Positions 1-11,551 of a DNA stretch of 64,000 nucleotides are shown here, piece by piece; within the stretch, counting starts at the first letter, position 1, and every line of letters starts with the position of its first letter. The notes under the pieces were generated by a model. That model saw only the letters and a list, made by a program, of their open reading frames with translations, searched no databases and was not told the DNA's origin. Both the position numbers and the translations under genes were made by a program. Source of the stretch: Odontocerum albicorne (lineage: Eukaryota > Arthropoda > Insecta > Trichoptera > Odontoceridae); contig OX463842.1 of NCBI GenBank assembly GCA_949825065.1, positions 33,350,727 to 33,414,726 on the forward strand. The letters are read 5' to 3'.

Positions 1-763
1 TATAAGTAAACTTGCTCGGTTGTACCGTATACAACAGAGATGTTGTAATACGATTCAAAGCAAAATATATGTTATGTTTTTTTCCGTTATCTTAGATTTT
101 TGCATATAATTGGTATGAGAGATAGAGCAGAAATAAAGAACAAAATCATACAACTCAGTTTATTTTCATTTCGACCCCATATCGTATTTCCTAAGCTTCG
201 AAATGTTCTTGAAAAATACGAGTAATTTGGTAATTCCTCCTCCACTATCAAGGTTATTACTTTTTTTCAAAGCCATTGAAAGTTCCAGCTTCATTCTCAA
301 TAAATCATAGACCTTTAAGGTTTTAACATTTTCCATTTACTTTCTGTCCACAAAATATACAAAAATAACCGCCCTCCAAAAAACTCTTATGTGTTTTCAC
401 CAACAAAAAGTTTATTTTACATCATGTTGTAGATGGACCATATTTGTGAACCAAATATTTGGATCGTGTCGTTTCCTTCACATGAGATTTCCCAAAATAA
501 GAGGATTTTCGCCCTATTTCCGTCGATACACTTCCATTTAAGAAATGATTCGAAACATACCGATGCTTATTTGAACGATAAATTTCCGAGTCACCGGCAA
601 AATCGATGGGAAAGAATTTATTTTGTTTTCAGTGTTTCACGTCACCGAAATCAGTGTTTTAAAATACGTCTATAAATTTTTCTTGTACCGTAAATTTCAT
701 CTGTAAATTTAAAAAGGTTTTCTTAAGCCCGCAAAGAGACGTGGCAATTTTCTTTCAAAGTTT
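1..763. other. AT-rich sequence, nothing recognised
   Basis: No repeat family, RNA gene or convincing coding region was seen here. An 80-codon open frame at 433-675 on the + strand has no recognisable motif and could be chance. Confidence 0.4.
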
Positions 764-874
764 ATGAGTAATCCACAAATCGTCTACCTGGAGCGGCAAG
801 TGGAAAGGTTTTTGAAGAATTATTACTGCGAAAGATGTGGAATCAAAAAAAAGTTTTCACGCGTTAAAACTTGA
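764..874 (+). other. short coding-like ORF, unassigned
   Basis: A 36-residue frame starts at ATG 764 and stops at TGA 872-874. Its composition is more protein-like than its surroundings: charged and aromatic residues, a CxxC pair (CERC), and no low complexity. I do not recognise a family. It could be a piece of a transposable element or of an exon, or a chance frame. Confidence 0.2.
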
Positions 875-1565
875 TATTTTTAAGAAGTGACTTTAATAAA
901 TAAAGTGTTAAATATTTTTTAATCTTTTAGTGTATATTAATTCAAGCTGATACTTCCATCAATTTTATTTTATTTTACATTTGATACATACGTGACCCAA
1001 TACATGAAATAAAATGCATAGTACGAGAAAAAAATTACCAAAATAATAACTACAGAAACGATAATACTTATGTTTCGATGTAAAATGGCTCAATTATGCC
1101 TACAAAGTTTTAAAAGCAGTTCTATAAGAAGTTCAACGTTTTATAAACAGTTCTATCCTGAATTAATCCACCGAGGTATGAGAGATATAAATATTTGAAA
1201 ATTCATTTAACAAGTCATTCCGGGTGCGAATTGTGACGCTCTTAATATTTTAGTTCATGAATACGGCATTGCAAACAATCTTAAGTCACGATGGTGTGAA
1301 TAGTTTCCAGGTAGATTAAACAAAAGATTGTTCATTAATAATGTATCTAGTTGAACAATGTTTTTTTTCTTTTTTCCATTGAAATTTACTCCTTTTGATT
1401 TTCCAAGCTTCTTTCTCCAAATTCCCGTACCAGGAATCAATTTCTGTACGGGTATTTTTTTAAAAACTATTCTGTGTTTTTCAACACTGTTTTCGTTTGT
1501 ATCGATAAAAAATATTGTGTTGTATTTTATTTTTGTTTTATACAGTAAATCTGGCGCGATGTAAC

Positions 1566-1631
1566 GAGGCCTTAAGTGAATATCAAACTGGAAACCTTTT
1601 TGAAAAAATTGGACGACAGGAATCGAACCAG
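1566..1631 (-). repeat. tRNA-SINE fragment
   Basis: This is a minus-strand piece of the window's tRNA-derived SINE. It contains the body text GAGGCCTTAAGTGAA, the AAACTGGAA block and a partial B box (GAATCGAACC). Both the head beyond the B box and the tail are missing. Confidence 0.55.
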
Positions 1632-2027
1632 CTTAAATTCTCTTTTATATATAATTAAAATTATATAGAGTTTATAATAAAAAAATATCTAACCTTAAAA
1701 TGTTATCATAGCAATTGTATCAGTTACCACATTGGTATACCTTGATGATTTTACATCCGGTCTAGGAATATTCGGATGTCACAGGACGGATGGATAGAAG
1801 CGGCCCCCCGTCAGCTTAAATGTATTCTGATTCAATTTAGCGAGGTTAATTCACGTTCATATATCTGTTCGTCTCATTTTTAATACACCGTATATATGAT
1901 CGTCAAGTCTGTAACCTGTGTTTGCATTTAAAATATAAACGATGCGTCCTTGACATTTTTTTGTTTTGCTTGAATTACAACACATAATATAGTTTTAAGA
2001 TTATATTGGCAGGGGACTTAACATAAA

Positions 2028-3010
2028 TTAGTTGACGTCAAAAGTGATGATTTTGAATCGGTGTTGGCATTTTTGGTGATAGACGAGCAAATGATATTGG
2101 AGATAGAATGGTAGAATTTGCTTGATACAGTAATGTTTTGGTGTCAAATACGATTTTTGACCACAAAAGGAATCGTATATGTGGGAAAGAAAAAATGAAA
2201 GATTTTTAATTGACTGTGTGCGTGGATTCTTCACTTCAAAAATTATTCTCGAAACAAGAGTGTTTAGAGGAGCAGATATCGATCGGCTCAGACCATTATT
2301 TAGTAGCAAGCAGAATAAATATCTTTCATGGATGACGATCTGGTATACTGCAAGATTACGAGAAGAGGGAGGAATTTAGATAAAATAGGAATGATAAATG
2401 ATGGATTAAGTATTGAAGAAGAATGAATGAGTAGGAAAAATATACTGGTGGACGCAGCAAAATATATCTGTGGCAAGGCGAAAGTTGGATGTAATAAACG
2501 GGTGCATGGTGGGACAAGGAAGTTAAAGACTGTGTGAAAGGGAAAATGGAGCATGGAAAATATATGTTGAAGCAAGGAAAGGAACCAGTGATGTAGCAAT
2601 GAAAATAAAGAAATATCACAAGGAATGAGTGGTAAAAACAAAAAGACCAGTTGAGGAATAGAAGGAAGAAACTTAGATATGAATTAGGCAAAAAGTTGAG
2701 TACGAATGTTGGGGAAATATGAAAATATTTTATAAGGAAGGAAGTAAAATGCGAGGGAAAAACGATAAGGCAGGTTTGAGTGGAATCAAATGTAAGAATG
2801 GAAAGGTTTTGTTGAATGTCGGATAAGAAGGAAGGGTTCATGCGAGATGGAAGAAATATTTTGAAGAACTGTACGAGAGTGGTGATACTAGTAGAAACAA
2901 CGGTGAGTCTGGTATGACTGAAAATGGTAAGCGTTTAAAAAATCTAAATGAGATCAGTCTACAAGAAGTTCGAACGCCTGTAAGACATGAAAATATGTAT
3001 GGTGTCCGAT
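2028..3010 (+). mobile_element. LINE-B fragment: end of AP-endonuclease plus linker
   Basis: This is a decayed non-LTR retrotransposon. Read on + with frameshifts, 2090-2340 matches the C-terminal half of an APE-type endonuclease. The most telling part is 2265-2310, which in one frame reads GADIGSDHYLVA, the SDH motif of these endonucleases. The downstream part (2400-3000) reads as the hydrophilic linker between endonuclease and reverse transcriptase, with pieces such as AWKIYVEARKGTSDVAMKI and MRGKNDKAGLSGIKCKNGK. No reverse transcriptase follows: the copy is broken at about 3010 and faces an antisense tail of the same kind. The coding capacity is lost. Confidence 0.7.
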
Positions 3011-3194
3011 CGCGTTGCAGTGAGCACAGAACTGATTGTGTATGGAGGTGAACGAATCTAGTTTCTGTGGCAGTGTTTCAACTGATTCTTTCATTTATGA
3101 CTTAAACGCTAGTGTGTTATGACTTGTACTATTCAGGTATATGATGCACCTAAATTTGATGATTTAAAGAACTGGTTTTATGTGTTCATTTACA

Positions 3195-3745
3195 TAACAA
3201 TACATACATACCATCACGCCGTTTCCCGGTCGTGATAGGCAGAGATGACAGAGTGGCAGACTTCCTATCTCGATACACATCCTTAGCCTTTTCTACACCC
3301 ATACACCTTCTCATACAATTTATCTGACTCTACATTTCTTTCAGAATATCTTTATCTTGGTTCAACCATACTTTCCTTGGTATTCCTGGCACACGCCGTC
3401 CACTCACAATTGCACTATATATAAATGTTTTGTTAGTCTTTCTTCATTAATTCGTTCCACATGCCCAAATCATCACAGCGTGCTTTTCTTCATCTTACAT
3501 AACACATCAGCATTAAGATCATACTCACCCCTAATTACTTCATTCCATATTCTATCATATATCCGTGTATTCTTCTCAATGCACACTTTTCTTCTACAAC
3601 TAGTTTCTGACACTTTTGACAGTATCCAAATGGTTTCGAATCAAATGATTCGTATCAAGATGTGCACTCAGTCCTGTGTGCGCTCCTTAAGTCAGAAGCC
3701 ATTTCCTTCGTTCATATTCTTACTCGTACATCAGTAGGAGCTGAG
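3195..3745 (-). mobile_element. LINE-B 3' tail, antisense
   Basis: The minus strand carries the C-terminal tail typical of this LINE group. The block FGHVERINE is read near 3460-3490, and the 3' end is CGGCGTGATGGTATGTATG (complement of 3200-3222). The same ending recurs in other LINE-B copies in the window. It is interrupted by frameshifts and non-coding. It lies head to head with the 2028-3010 fragment, so two copies, or one rearranged copy, meet near 3100. Confidence 0.65.
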
Positions 3746-4545
3746 GAAATGAGCTTGAAAGACTATGACAGATAGAAATTTCATCAAGGGCTTTGTTGCG
3801 CCATTGTACAGGAAGTACATTGATTTCGAGGTCTCCAATTGTAAATGACTTTTTAAGTGGTCAAGTTCCTCATATTAGATGCCCATATTTAATTTACCAG
3901 AAACGCTGGAGCAAACTTTCTCGAAATCTTTAAATAAAATAAAAAGATAAAATCTGATATAAAATAAAGAATACAAATAGGTTTTTTGTTTGTGAGGATA
4001 TTTCCATTTTCCTAATGTATTTTTATGGTGGAAAACACTAAAGCATTTGAAACACCCTACCCCTTGAGAAGTATAATTTTCTACTGAAAATACTCTTGCC
4101 CTTTGCATTTTGTCTGACAGCGAATACATATTTAGTTAAATATTTTATTATTTCTAGGCATTTCTCGGCTTTCTTACAACTTTCACAGAAATAACTGAAT
4201 ATACTTTGTTTTTCATTTGAAAATTTTCGTTTTTGTACCATGTTTATTTTTAAAATTTTAAGGTTGTTTGAAAGGCTTTTATCAAGAAAAAAAAAGGTTT
4301 ATCGACTATTTTTAGGCACAATATTTAACCAATGTTTTTAAAATCGTATTTTAGTTCTAATTAGGATTGTTGTCATTTCATCAAAAATAGTAAATAATAA
4401 CTAAAATGTATATCATATGTCAAATGCTTCCAACTTAAATTTGTAGAATTCCATAATGATATGAGCAATGTAATTTTTTAATTCCACCTGCACGATATTT
4501 TCTCGAAACTCGAGTTGTGAAAGTTAATGGTATTTGCGAACTTAA
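3746..4545. other. AT-rich sequence, nothing recognised
   Basis: I see no repeat family or coding signal in this stretch. The open frames on the minus strand between 3875 and 4241 have no recognisable motifs. Confidence 0.4.
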
Positions 4546-4685
4546 TATTGTATTGTTTAGCACTTGGATTGTTACGGTACAGCCTGACGGATTTATTGGT
4601 ATATTAGGTTATCTTACAACCGACCAGAAAGATGTTCAAGAGACCTGAAATGAAAACCATGATGATACTCTTTTAAAAAAATGGA
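4546..4685 (-). repeat. tRNA-SINE, 3' part
   Basis: This is a minus-strand SINE tail and body: a TATTGTATTG tail, GGTACAGCCTGACGG, then ACCAGAAAGATGTTCAAGAG. The tRNA-like head is missing. Confidence 0.65.
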
Positions 4686-5530
4686 AACTTACTGTCGGAA
4701 AACTTGTGTTCTACCAATAAGACTACAGTGGAAATCTTTAATTTTATCGTATAAGAGAAAATCTTACCGTAATTTATTGTATTGCCAAATAAGGCTCTTT
4801 GAGGTCATTCTCTTACTATTTTCCGTAAATGCTGGTGTCAAATGGTCCATTTAATGACTCATCTTTTCCTAGCAAATATTTTTTTTTATATTTCCGATCA
4901 TTAGAGGAATTCTACTTGTTTTAATATGACTCACTCAGCTTAATAATCTAGAAATTTTAAATATTTACTTAAACTTGTGCTTTAAAACTTGTTCAATTTT
5001 AGCTCTTTAATGTTAGCTTAGAAGTCTTCACGTGTAGTTAATCGAATGTATGGAAAATAATTTTTATTTTTCAATAAAAGCGTTTGGCGATCAATTCCGT
5101 TTTACTTCACCACATTTCTTCCCAAATTATTTGCAACTACCACTTTAAAAATCTATCATTTAAATGTTAAATTAATATCTTATATTTTTTAGTCAATATT
5201 TGATTTGGAAATAATTTGCAGCCGAAATTGCATTTTAGTTGCATATTATAGGTCCCCATTAAATGTCAAATTATGAATTTTCTTCAATAGTTTACCAAAT
5301 TTTCATTTCATATCAGTGAGAGAGTTTGAGTATTAAAAAATATATTGATATTGTCGATGTTTGAGTTCACGTAAGATGAATTAATTATTAATCAAGGTAC
5401 AAAACATCGTAGAAATATACGAAATATTTTTAACATAAATTGACTACTTTTGACATATATTAACAAATCTCTGAAGACAGAAATAGTTAAGATAATCTGA
5501 AGGGAAAAATGACAGAAATAAGCAATTAAT
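4686..5530. other. AT-rich sequence, nothing recognised
   Basis: This is simple AT-rich sequence without a recognised element or open reading frame of note. Confidence 0.4.
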
Positions 5531-5662
5531 TTAGATACACTCTGCGTAGTATTTATTGTTAAAATGGTAAACGATTTTTCTCAAAGCTTTTACTGTGCCA
5601 CTGTCCTTGCCTACAATATCATCAAGCGAACAATCGCCATGTTGGTAATCGGTTCCAAACAT
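5531..5662 (-). other. candidate small exon, unassigned
   Basis: On the minus strand a pyrimidine tract ending TTTTTTTTAG lies directly before ATG (5662-5660), which opens a 43-codon frame ending in TAA at 5533-5531. The first residues, MFGTDYQHGDCSLDDIVG, have a protein-like mix with no AT-driven bias, unlike the surroundings. An internal CA|GTAAAA after codon 23 would serve as a splice donor. I do not recognise a family. A chance frame or an old transposon piece are alternatives. Confidence 0.3.
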
Positions 5663-6580
5663 CTAAAAAAAATTGAAGAATAGATTCCAATTTATTTGAC
5701 ATATTTTTTACTCATAGATGTGGCTCTTTTCAAAAGTAAAGAATAAAATAGAATAAATCAAAATTATCTTGATGTATTATTTTCCGAGTGGATCGAAACA
5801 ATTACTAATTTATCTTACGTCTGAATAAAAGCAGTTCCTTTGTTAAAATCGCAAATCGATTCAGAAATCTTCGAGGTGAAGACATGCTTTCTGTTTTTAG
5901 ATCACAAGGTATATGCTTAGTGCAATTATACACGTATTATCATATTAATATAGTAAGACTATTGTATGGAAATCATTAGAAAGAAGTACTTATGATTCCT
6001 AACAATGTTATTTTAAGTCAATAGTAAAAGCTGTTTTCCTCAATATAAAACACATCCTTCAGGAACATAAAGTAAATTTCAATAGTAATATATTATATAT
6101 AACAAATCTTTAATAGAATTTACTAAATTATTTGTTTTTTTAATGTTTTTTAAATATAATACCATTGTTTTCATCAAACACGTGATATATTTTGTGTTAA
6201 ATATAATAAAGCACGGAATAATATTTTGCTATTGAAGTTGCTTGGCCTGTTTTTATTATGATTGATATATAAAGATCAAAGTGGATAGCTAACATATGTT
6301 ACTAATCACTTTGTGAAAAATGGATTGTTGTCCACATGTTTAATCATTCATCCTTATGCTTTCAAATAACACCGTTCCAGTTTTTTTTGTTTTGATTAAC
6401 TTAGGTTGGTTATATTTTTTTGTTCTAATTTGCGTTGAATTAGATATTTCATTTTTTTAAATCAATAAATAAATATAAAAAAATGCTTGGAAATAAAATT
6501 CAATACGTAACTCATGTAATTTATAATGATGTAATTTATCGTCTGATAATTCTTGATGGAACTCCATTTTATACATTTCA
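5663..6580. other. AT-rich sequence, nothing recognised
   Basis: This stretch is very AT-rich, with runs such as TATTATATATAACA, and no recognised element. Confidence 0.4.
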
Positions 6581-6860
6581 AAAAATAAAACCAAAACTGT
6601 TTAATTCTGTTCCCCTCACTTTTTGCCCGTTTACCGGTTTCACTCTACCAAGAGCATCCTCAGAATGGTAGCTGGGCAAATGTGGTGCATTTATTTATGT
6701 ACTTGTTTTTCTCATATTTTTACAAAAAAAAGTCAACCAATGGTATTTGAATGTATATAAATAAATGCACCACACCATTCTGAAGATGTTCTTTGTAGAG
6801 TAAAATCAGTAATAGGCAAAAAGTGAATAGGAGCAGAATTAAACAGTTTTATTTTTTTAA
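6581..6860. repeat. foldback (inverted repeat) element, arms about 110-120 bp
   Basis: The left arm (6581-6702) and right arm (6751-6860) are imperfect inverted copies around a loop of roughly 50 bp. Matching blocks include ACTGTTTAATTCTG, CACTTTTTGCC and GGTGCATTTATTTAT. The left arm has an extra 12 bases after CAGAATGGT. No coding sequence is present. It looks like a non-autonomous foldback or MITE-type element, and the family is unknown. Confidence 0.75.
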
Positions 6861-7037
6861 ATTACTGTACGTGACTTTAAATCTAGTTTATATTTTGAAA
6901 CGCTTAGATTAATAGAAGGGACTAATCGATTTCTTGATTTGTGCTTTTTTGATGTTTGTCTTCTGTTTGTTACCAAAGTCGTTATAAATTCGTAGGCGTT
7001 TTCATCGATAGATTTGGTGTAACGATCACAAGTAATA

Positions 7038-8273
7038 GGGGTACCCATAAGTAATGTCGTTTTTGTTGATGCGCCATCTTTAAAATAGTCTCCTTCAGTC
7101 TGTAAGGCAGCACGGACGTGTTATAAGTTTCTCTTGTGTAGCGGCTACCTGCTCGTTTTCTTTTATCCCTCTGAAGACAATGGAAGAGACGTGTCCGTCG
7201 GAACAACATCTGCGGAGCTGTATACTTTTTCAATGTCATTTGAAAAAGAAAGCGACAGAGGCTACGAAGGATATCTGCGAGATCTACGGTGACATATTGA
7301 ATGTCAGAAAATGCCAACGATGGTACAAAAAATTTTTATCTGGTGATTTGTGTTTGGAAAACGAGCCTCGAAGTGGACGACCCGTCCAGGCGGATGAAGC
7401 AGCCCTGAAGTCTGCAATCGAAGACGATCCGATGCTGACCATTGAAAAAATATCGGAAAAGGTCGGTACATCCTGGTCCAGTACTCAGATGATCCTAAAG
7501 AAGTTGGGCAAGATTAAAAAAGAAGGTGTTTGGGTCCCACACGCATTGACCGACCGCAACATGGCTCAACGACTCAGCATCAGCAAATTATTGCAAGAAA
7601 AAGAATAATTAAGCCCATTTCTTTGTGACTTAGTGACTGGTGATGAGAAATGGGGTTTCTATTCAAACGTAACGAAAAAAAAACAATGGTTTAAACGCGG
7701 ACAAAAGACTGTTTCAATCCCTAAACGGTCATTGCATTCTAAAAAAAGTGCTATTGTGTGTATGGTGGGATTCTAAAGGAATAATTTACTTCGAACTATT
7801 GCCACAAGTTCGGACAGTCGGCAGAGTTATACTGTCAACAGTTGGATAGATTGAATGAAGCATTGCACCAAAAGAGGCCATCTTTGGTGAATATACTAAC
7901 CATTACTCTTCAGCACGATAACGCGCGACCTCATGTTGCGAAATTGACGCGTGAAAAACATCGGATCTTGGATGGGTTACCCTGTTGCATCCTCCATACT
8001 AGCCGGATCTCGCACCATCTGATTTTCACTTATTTCGTTCTATGGAACATTTTCTAAGAGATCAAAATTTTAATTCCTTAGAAGAGGTGAATACAGCCCT
8101 TTTAGACTATTTTCAGTCAAACCCCGCTGAATTTTACAAGAAGGTCATGGATGATTTGAAAGAAGGTTATAGATAATATGGGGAATTATTTTGTATAAGA
8201 AAAGTTAAATAAAGTATAAGAAAAATAGTTTTGAATTTCATTGAAAAAAACCGACGTTACTTATGTGTACCCC
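7038..8273 (+). mobile_element. mariner transposon (copy 1), full length but decayed
   Basis: This 1236-bp element is flanked by TA at 7036-7037 and 8274-8275. The left TIR starts GGGGTACCCATAAGTAATG and the right TIR, reversed, starts GGGGTACACATAAGTAACG. Size, TA duplication and transposase all fit the Tc1/mariner superfamily, mariner branch. The transposase is frameshifted, so the copy is dead. Confidence 0.9.
7180..8175 (+). pseudogene. mariner transposase, frameshifted
   Basis: The frame is open from ATG 7180 to the stop at 7608 and covers the N-terminal paired helix-turn-helix region. It includes ENEPRSGRPVQADEA, the linker between the two HTH motifs, and the WVPHAL block. After that stop the protein continues in other frames. 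The first catalytic Asp is in TGDEKW (about 7635-7652), the second in QHDNARPH (D codon 7917-7919) and the third in LAPSDFHLF (D codon 8021-8023). D2 to D3 is 104 nt, where 105 would give the mariner D34D spacing, so one base has been lost between them. The C-terminus (FYKK and onward) is readable to about 8175. In life it would cut and paste DNA between TA dinucleotides. This copy cannot make an active enzyme. Confidence 0.88.
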
Positions 8274-9317
8274 TATATAAATTAAATAAATTTTATTTCG
8301 TCTAAGAAATGTAATTTGAGCTGTATTTTATTCGGCTAAATACGAATGGAATTGTGTCAATATGTATTTTGTAAAAACTTCACTTATCTGAAATGTATCA
8401 GTGTTGGGCCATACATATTGAATATATTATATATTTAAAATTAAATCCGTTTCAGAAATTATTTTTTTCTTTTTAAAAACTATTTTTAATGGTAGCTTAT
8501 TTTATTTTACTATTTGTCCATACTTTTACTGTTTATATAATATTTACAATTAGCATCGTTTTAATGAAAAGGAGAATCGTCGAGTATAAGTACATAACAA
8601 TGCAATTAGTCATTTAAGATAACAAAAGTATAAACGTTATTTTAAACACGTTATTCTTGAAAAAAAAACTAAAAATAGTTTTATTTGAAACACACCCTCG
8701 TGATTTTGAAAAACGCCCTGAGTAAATATTCAAAGCTAACGTTTTTCTTCCAGGAGTTAAATGGTTTCGCACGGGCATGTAAATACGCCGGATGTACTCG
8801 TACCCTTTAAATTTTTCACATTGCTCACTCGGTGCATAATACATTATACACACCGAGATATAAACGGCTATGTCTTAAAATTTGATTACTTTCATATGAT
8901 ACCCGTTATTGGGCGCAGGCATTTGGTTGTATTAGACTTGAATATAAATTGTACCGGCTCGTTATTCGTATTCGGTTTTTCCTCCATTTTTATCGGTGTT
9001 TCATTTCCTTTTAGGAGCGTAAATGGCTTTCGAAATGTAAGCTTTCCGTATACCAAACCGAGTCCAAAATAAATTATTTAAAATATGTCAGAAACTTACC
9101 ATTCGTTTATCAACTATTTTCCATACTTGTCTATCTTTGACCATAAATTGAAACTTTCTCGCACGAATTATATCGCAATCGTAGGCACTATTTTGGTTTG
9201 TTTCTTTAAGTTCCTAAAACATCACTAATGTTAAATTTTTAAAAAGTCACTCTTATTGAAATTTAATTACATTTTGACAATTAAGAGGTATATATACATT
9301 GTGCTGTTTTAAGTAAG
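8274..9317. other. unassigned sequence with one long open frame
   Basis: There is no recognised element. A 103-codon frame (8761-9072, +) has no stops and lies just after a good acceptor-like tract (TTTTTCTTCCAG, 8742-8753). Its predicted protein matches nothing I know. It may be chance or an exon. Confidence 0.25.
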
Positions 9318-9545
9318 ACCAATAAGAGCACTCTGGGATAGTTTGGGCATGAAAAACGATTGATTGAAGAACGACTAACAACGCAAATATAAAGTGCAAA
9401 ATATGAGTGGAATACGTGACAGAGGAAGGCCAAGGAATGTATAGTTGGAACGATTTAATGATATTTTTAAGAAAGAAATGTGAATCGTAAAAGAAATCGT
9501 TGGAAATGTATGAGAAGGTGCATGGATGTGGAAGAGTAACAAGAC
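9318..9545 (+). mobile_element. LINE-B 3' tail fragment
   Basis: Decayed + strand text matches the LINE-B C-terminal tail: a degenerate WFGH..RLIEERLTTQI block near 9345-9395, then RGRPRN near 9418-9440 and CMRRCMDVEE near 9505-9536. Several frameshifts and stops are present. Confidence 0.55.
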
Positions 9546-9689
9546 AGGTAAATCTTAATTGGAAAGCCCTACATTTTGAAGTGTTACCATGTTCATGAAA
9601 TCTTAAAATTTTGGGTTATTTCAATATAATATATTTGCGATTGTATCTTTATTTTATTATGTTTGTTTACGAAGCAAGATTTCGATTTA

Positions 9690-10125
9690 CAATATCTTCT
9701 TCTTCTTCCCAGTGTTATGTCAGGTCCCCCCAACGTTGAATATCACTTGAGAGTAGACATCTTTGTCCCCGGCAGCCCGAAAAAGATCTCCAACGCCCCT
9801 TATGCCAGTCCAATCACGTATATTGCGGAGCCAGGAGATTTTCCTCCTGCCAACACTTCTTCGGGCTTCTATTTTGCCTTGGATGATCAGGTGCAGTAAT
9901 TTGTACTTTGCTCCTCTAAGTACATGACCCAAGTAGGACACCTTTCGGATTTTAATATTAGTCTGCAACTCTCTATCATCTTTGGCTCTTTGAAAAACCC
10001 TTGTGCTGCTTACCATATCCGTCCAGGGTATCCGTAGCATTCTCCGGTGCATCCACATTTCGAATGCTTCCAGTCGGTTCATACTACTAACTTTGAAGGT
10101 CCATGATTCCACTTCATGCAATATC
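9690..10125 (-). mobile_element. LINE-A (RTE-like) 3' tail
   Basis: A 133-residue minus-strand frame (10121-9720) is the C-terminal end of a non-LTR retrotransposon polyprotein, downstream of the reverse transcriptase. Landmarks are LEAFEMWMHRRMLRIPWTD, YLGHVLRGAKYKLL and RRSVGRRKISWLRNIRDW. The element ends after the stop with a run of GAAGAAGAAG (complement near 9695-9705), the simple-repeat tail of this type of LINE. It is truncated at the 5' side, as is usual for LINE insertions. It is the same family as the decayed copy at 45680-46650. Confidence 0.85.
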
Positions 10126-10730
10126 TACTTATATCTACTTTTATAATTTGAATATACACGACGTCTGTTGTGAACAATTCCTAAAATATTTGTCAAACTT
10201 TATATGTCAATAATCTTGTATAAATCGAGTGCCAAAATTGTCGTTTAAAACACATCGCTAGACAAATTACTTCCACATTTCGCAGAATGTTTCCTCGGTC
10301 TGGATACATGTGCCGTTCAATTTATTATGAATAAATCTTTATTTGAACTTGTCAAACTCTCGGACCAAATATATTTCATTTTTCTGTTTGCTTTTGGCAG
10401 TTTTATCTTCTTTTTTTTTCGGAATATATAAATAATTCATACAAAATACTTCACTAGTTGATCGCAAAACGCTAGGGTGAAATGAAGGACGTATGCAAAC
10501 AAATGTGAAGTTTACTGTTCTTTTGGAAAATGTCAGTAATATGTTAGTCCTGTTTTTTTCGGTCATTTTCTTGATTTTAGAATATATTGAAAAAGTTTGT
10601 TTTATTTTATTTATTCAGTTGTCAGATGATAAACAAATACTTTTGTACTACAAAATAGAAAAAAAGTGTGTTGAATGTATTAAATACACCACATCTAAAT
10701 ATATTTCAATTTATGAGGTTTGTGTGTTGA
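10126..10730. other. unassigned sequence
   Basis: No recognised repeat, RNA gene or coding region was seen. The overlapping open frames on both strands (10339-10948) have no recognisable motifs, and the + frame runs into a SINE. Confidence 0.35.
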
Positions 10731-10945
10731 TCCACCTCCGTGGACTAGTTGGCGAGATACTTGTCTTCCAACCGAGGGTGACTGGTTCAATTCCGTTGGA
10801 ACGACCTCTATTTATTTTTAAAATAGTTCTTGTCCGATTTTCTTTTAAGGCCTCTTTAATTTTGTTGTTTAAAAGATATTGTTACGTGATAATAAGGGCA
10901 ACGGGTTATACTGTATTCAACGAAGGTATTATACAAAACAAGCAT
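10731..10945 (+). repeat. tRNA-derived SINE, near complete
   Basis: The tRNA-like head begins TCCACCTCCGTGG with an A-box-like CTAGTTGGCGAG and a B box GGTTCAATTCCG. A T-rich linker and the body motif TTTTAAGGCCTCTTTAA follow, and the tail ends CGAAGGTATTATACAAAAC. This is the window's main SINE family. It would be transcribed by RNA polymerase III from the internal boxes and moved by a LINE enzyme in trans. Confidence 0.85.
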
Positions 10946-11339
10946 TAATACATTGAAAAGCTCGTTTAATATGAATTATGTTTTTTGTACAATTGTGTAG
11001 ACAATAAAATAGCAAATAAATTATTTCACAAAACTATTTTCTAATTATCTCAACTATGTTTTTGGTCCATTGGCTTTATATATACTAGTATGGTAAATGA
11101 CTAATACATCAAGTAGTGTCTTATTATTAAATTAAATATAATATATTTAATATGTGGTATGTGACATTCAGAGAAGTGATTTTATGTTTTAGTAACTGTT
11201 GGACACGATCCGAAAAGTAGAATGTCAGAATCTCGAATTGTCAAGCAGTTACTCTTGTCTTAACTTAAGTTAGGGTAAAAGGACAAGAGTACCCCAAAAA
11301 AAGGTACAAGGCCTGCCAGTCTCAAACTGTGTGATAAAA

Positions 11340-11551
11340 ATGTTTGAAATTGAATTGCAGCTACACAGGGATACGACTAGTGGAGACGCCGTTTTTAAGG
11401 CAGCAAGATGCGACCGTGAAAAAAACGCGAAAAGAACGCCAAGCACTAAATCATCTTATGCCCCCTGGAATAGTGTGCCCATACTGCGCGAAGGTGTGTG
11501 GATCCAGGATCGGGTTTTTGAGCCACTTCAGTATTCACGAAAGGGAGTGAC
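11340..11551 (+). pseudogene. LINE C-terminal zinc-finger fragment
   Basis: The frame 11344-11550 ends with PPGIVCPYCAKVCGSRIGFL followed by SHFSIHERE: a C-x2-C...H-x4-H finger closely resembling the C-terminal finger of many insect LINE polyproteins (CxxC..SRIGLxSHxRxH). Upstream RKERQALNHL also fits. The 5' side is truncated, and the LINE clade cannot be told from this piece. Confidence 0.65.

Noticed and set aside
433..675. 80-codon + frame
   Set aside because: No motif, no splice signals and no repeat match were seen. It is kept only as a note in the unassigned stretch.
2300..2841. Two long minus-strand open frames (113 and 161 codons)
   Set aside because: They lie antisense to a readable LINE-B linker on the + strand and have Ser/Phe/Leu-rich composition typical of the complement of a Lys/Glu-rich coding strand.
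3357..3737. 126-codon + strand frame
   Set aside because: It is the complement of the LINE-B tail on the minus strand and has no domain of its own.
6857..7317. Minus-strand frames of 63 and 111 codons across the left end of mariner copy 1
   Set aside because: They cross the TIR and run antisense to the transposase start, so they are chance frames.
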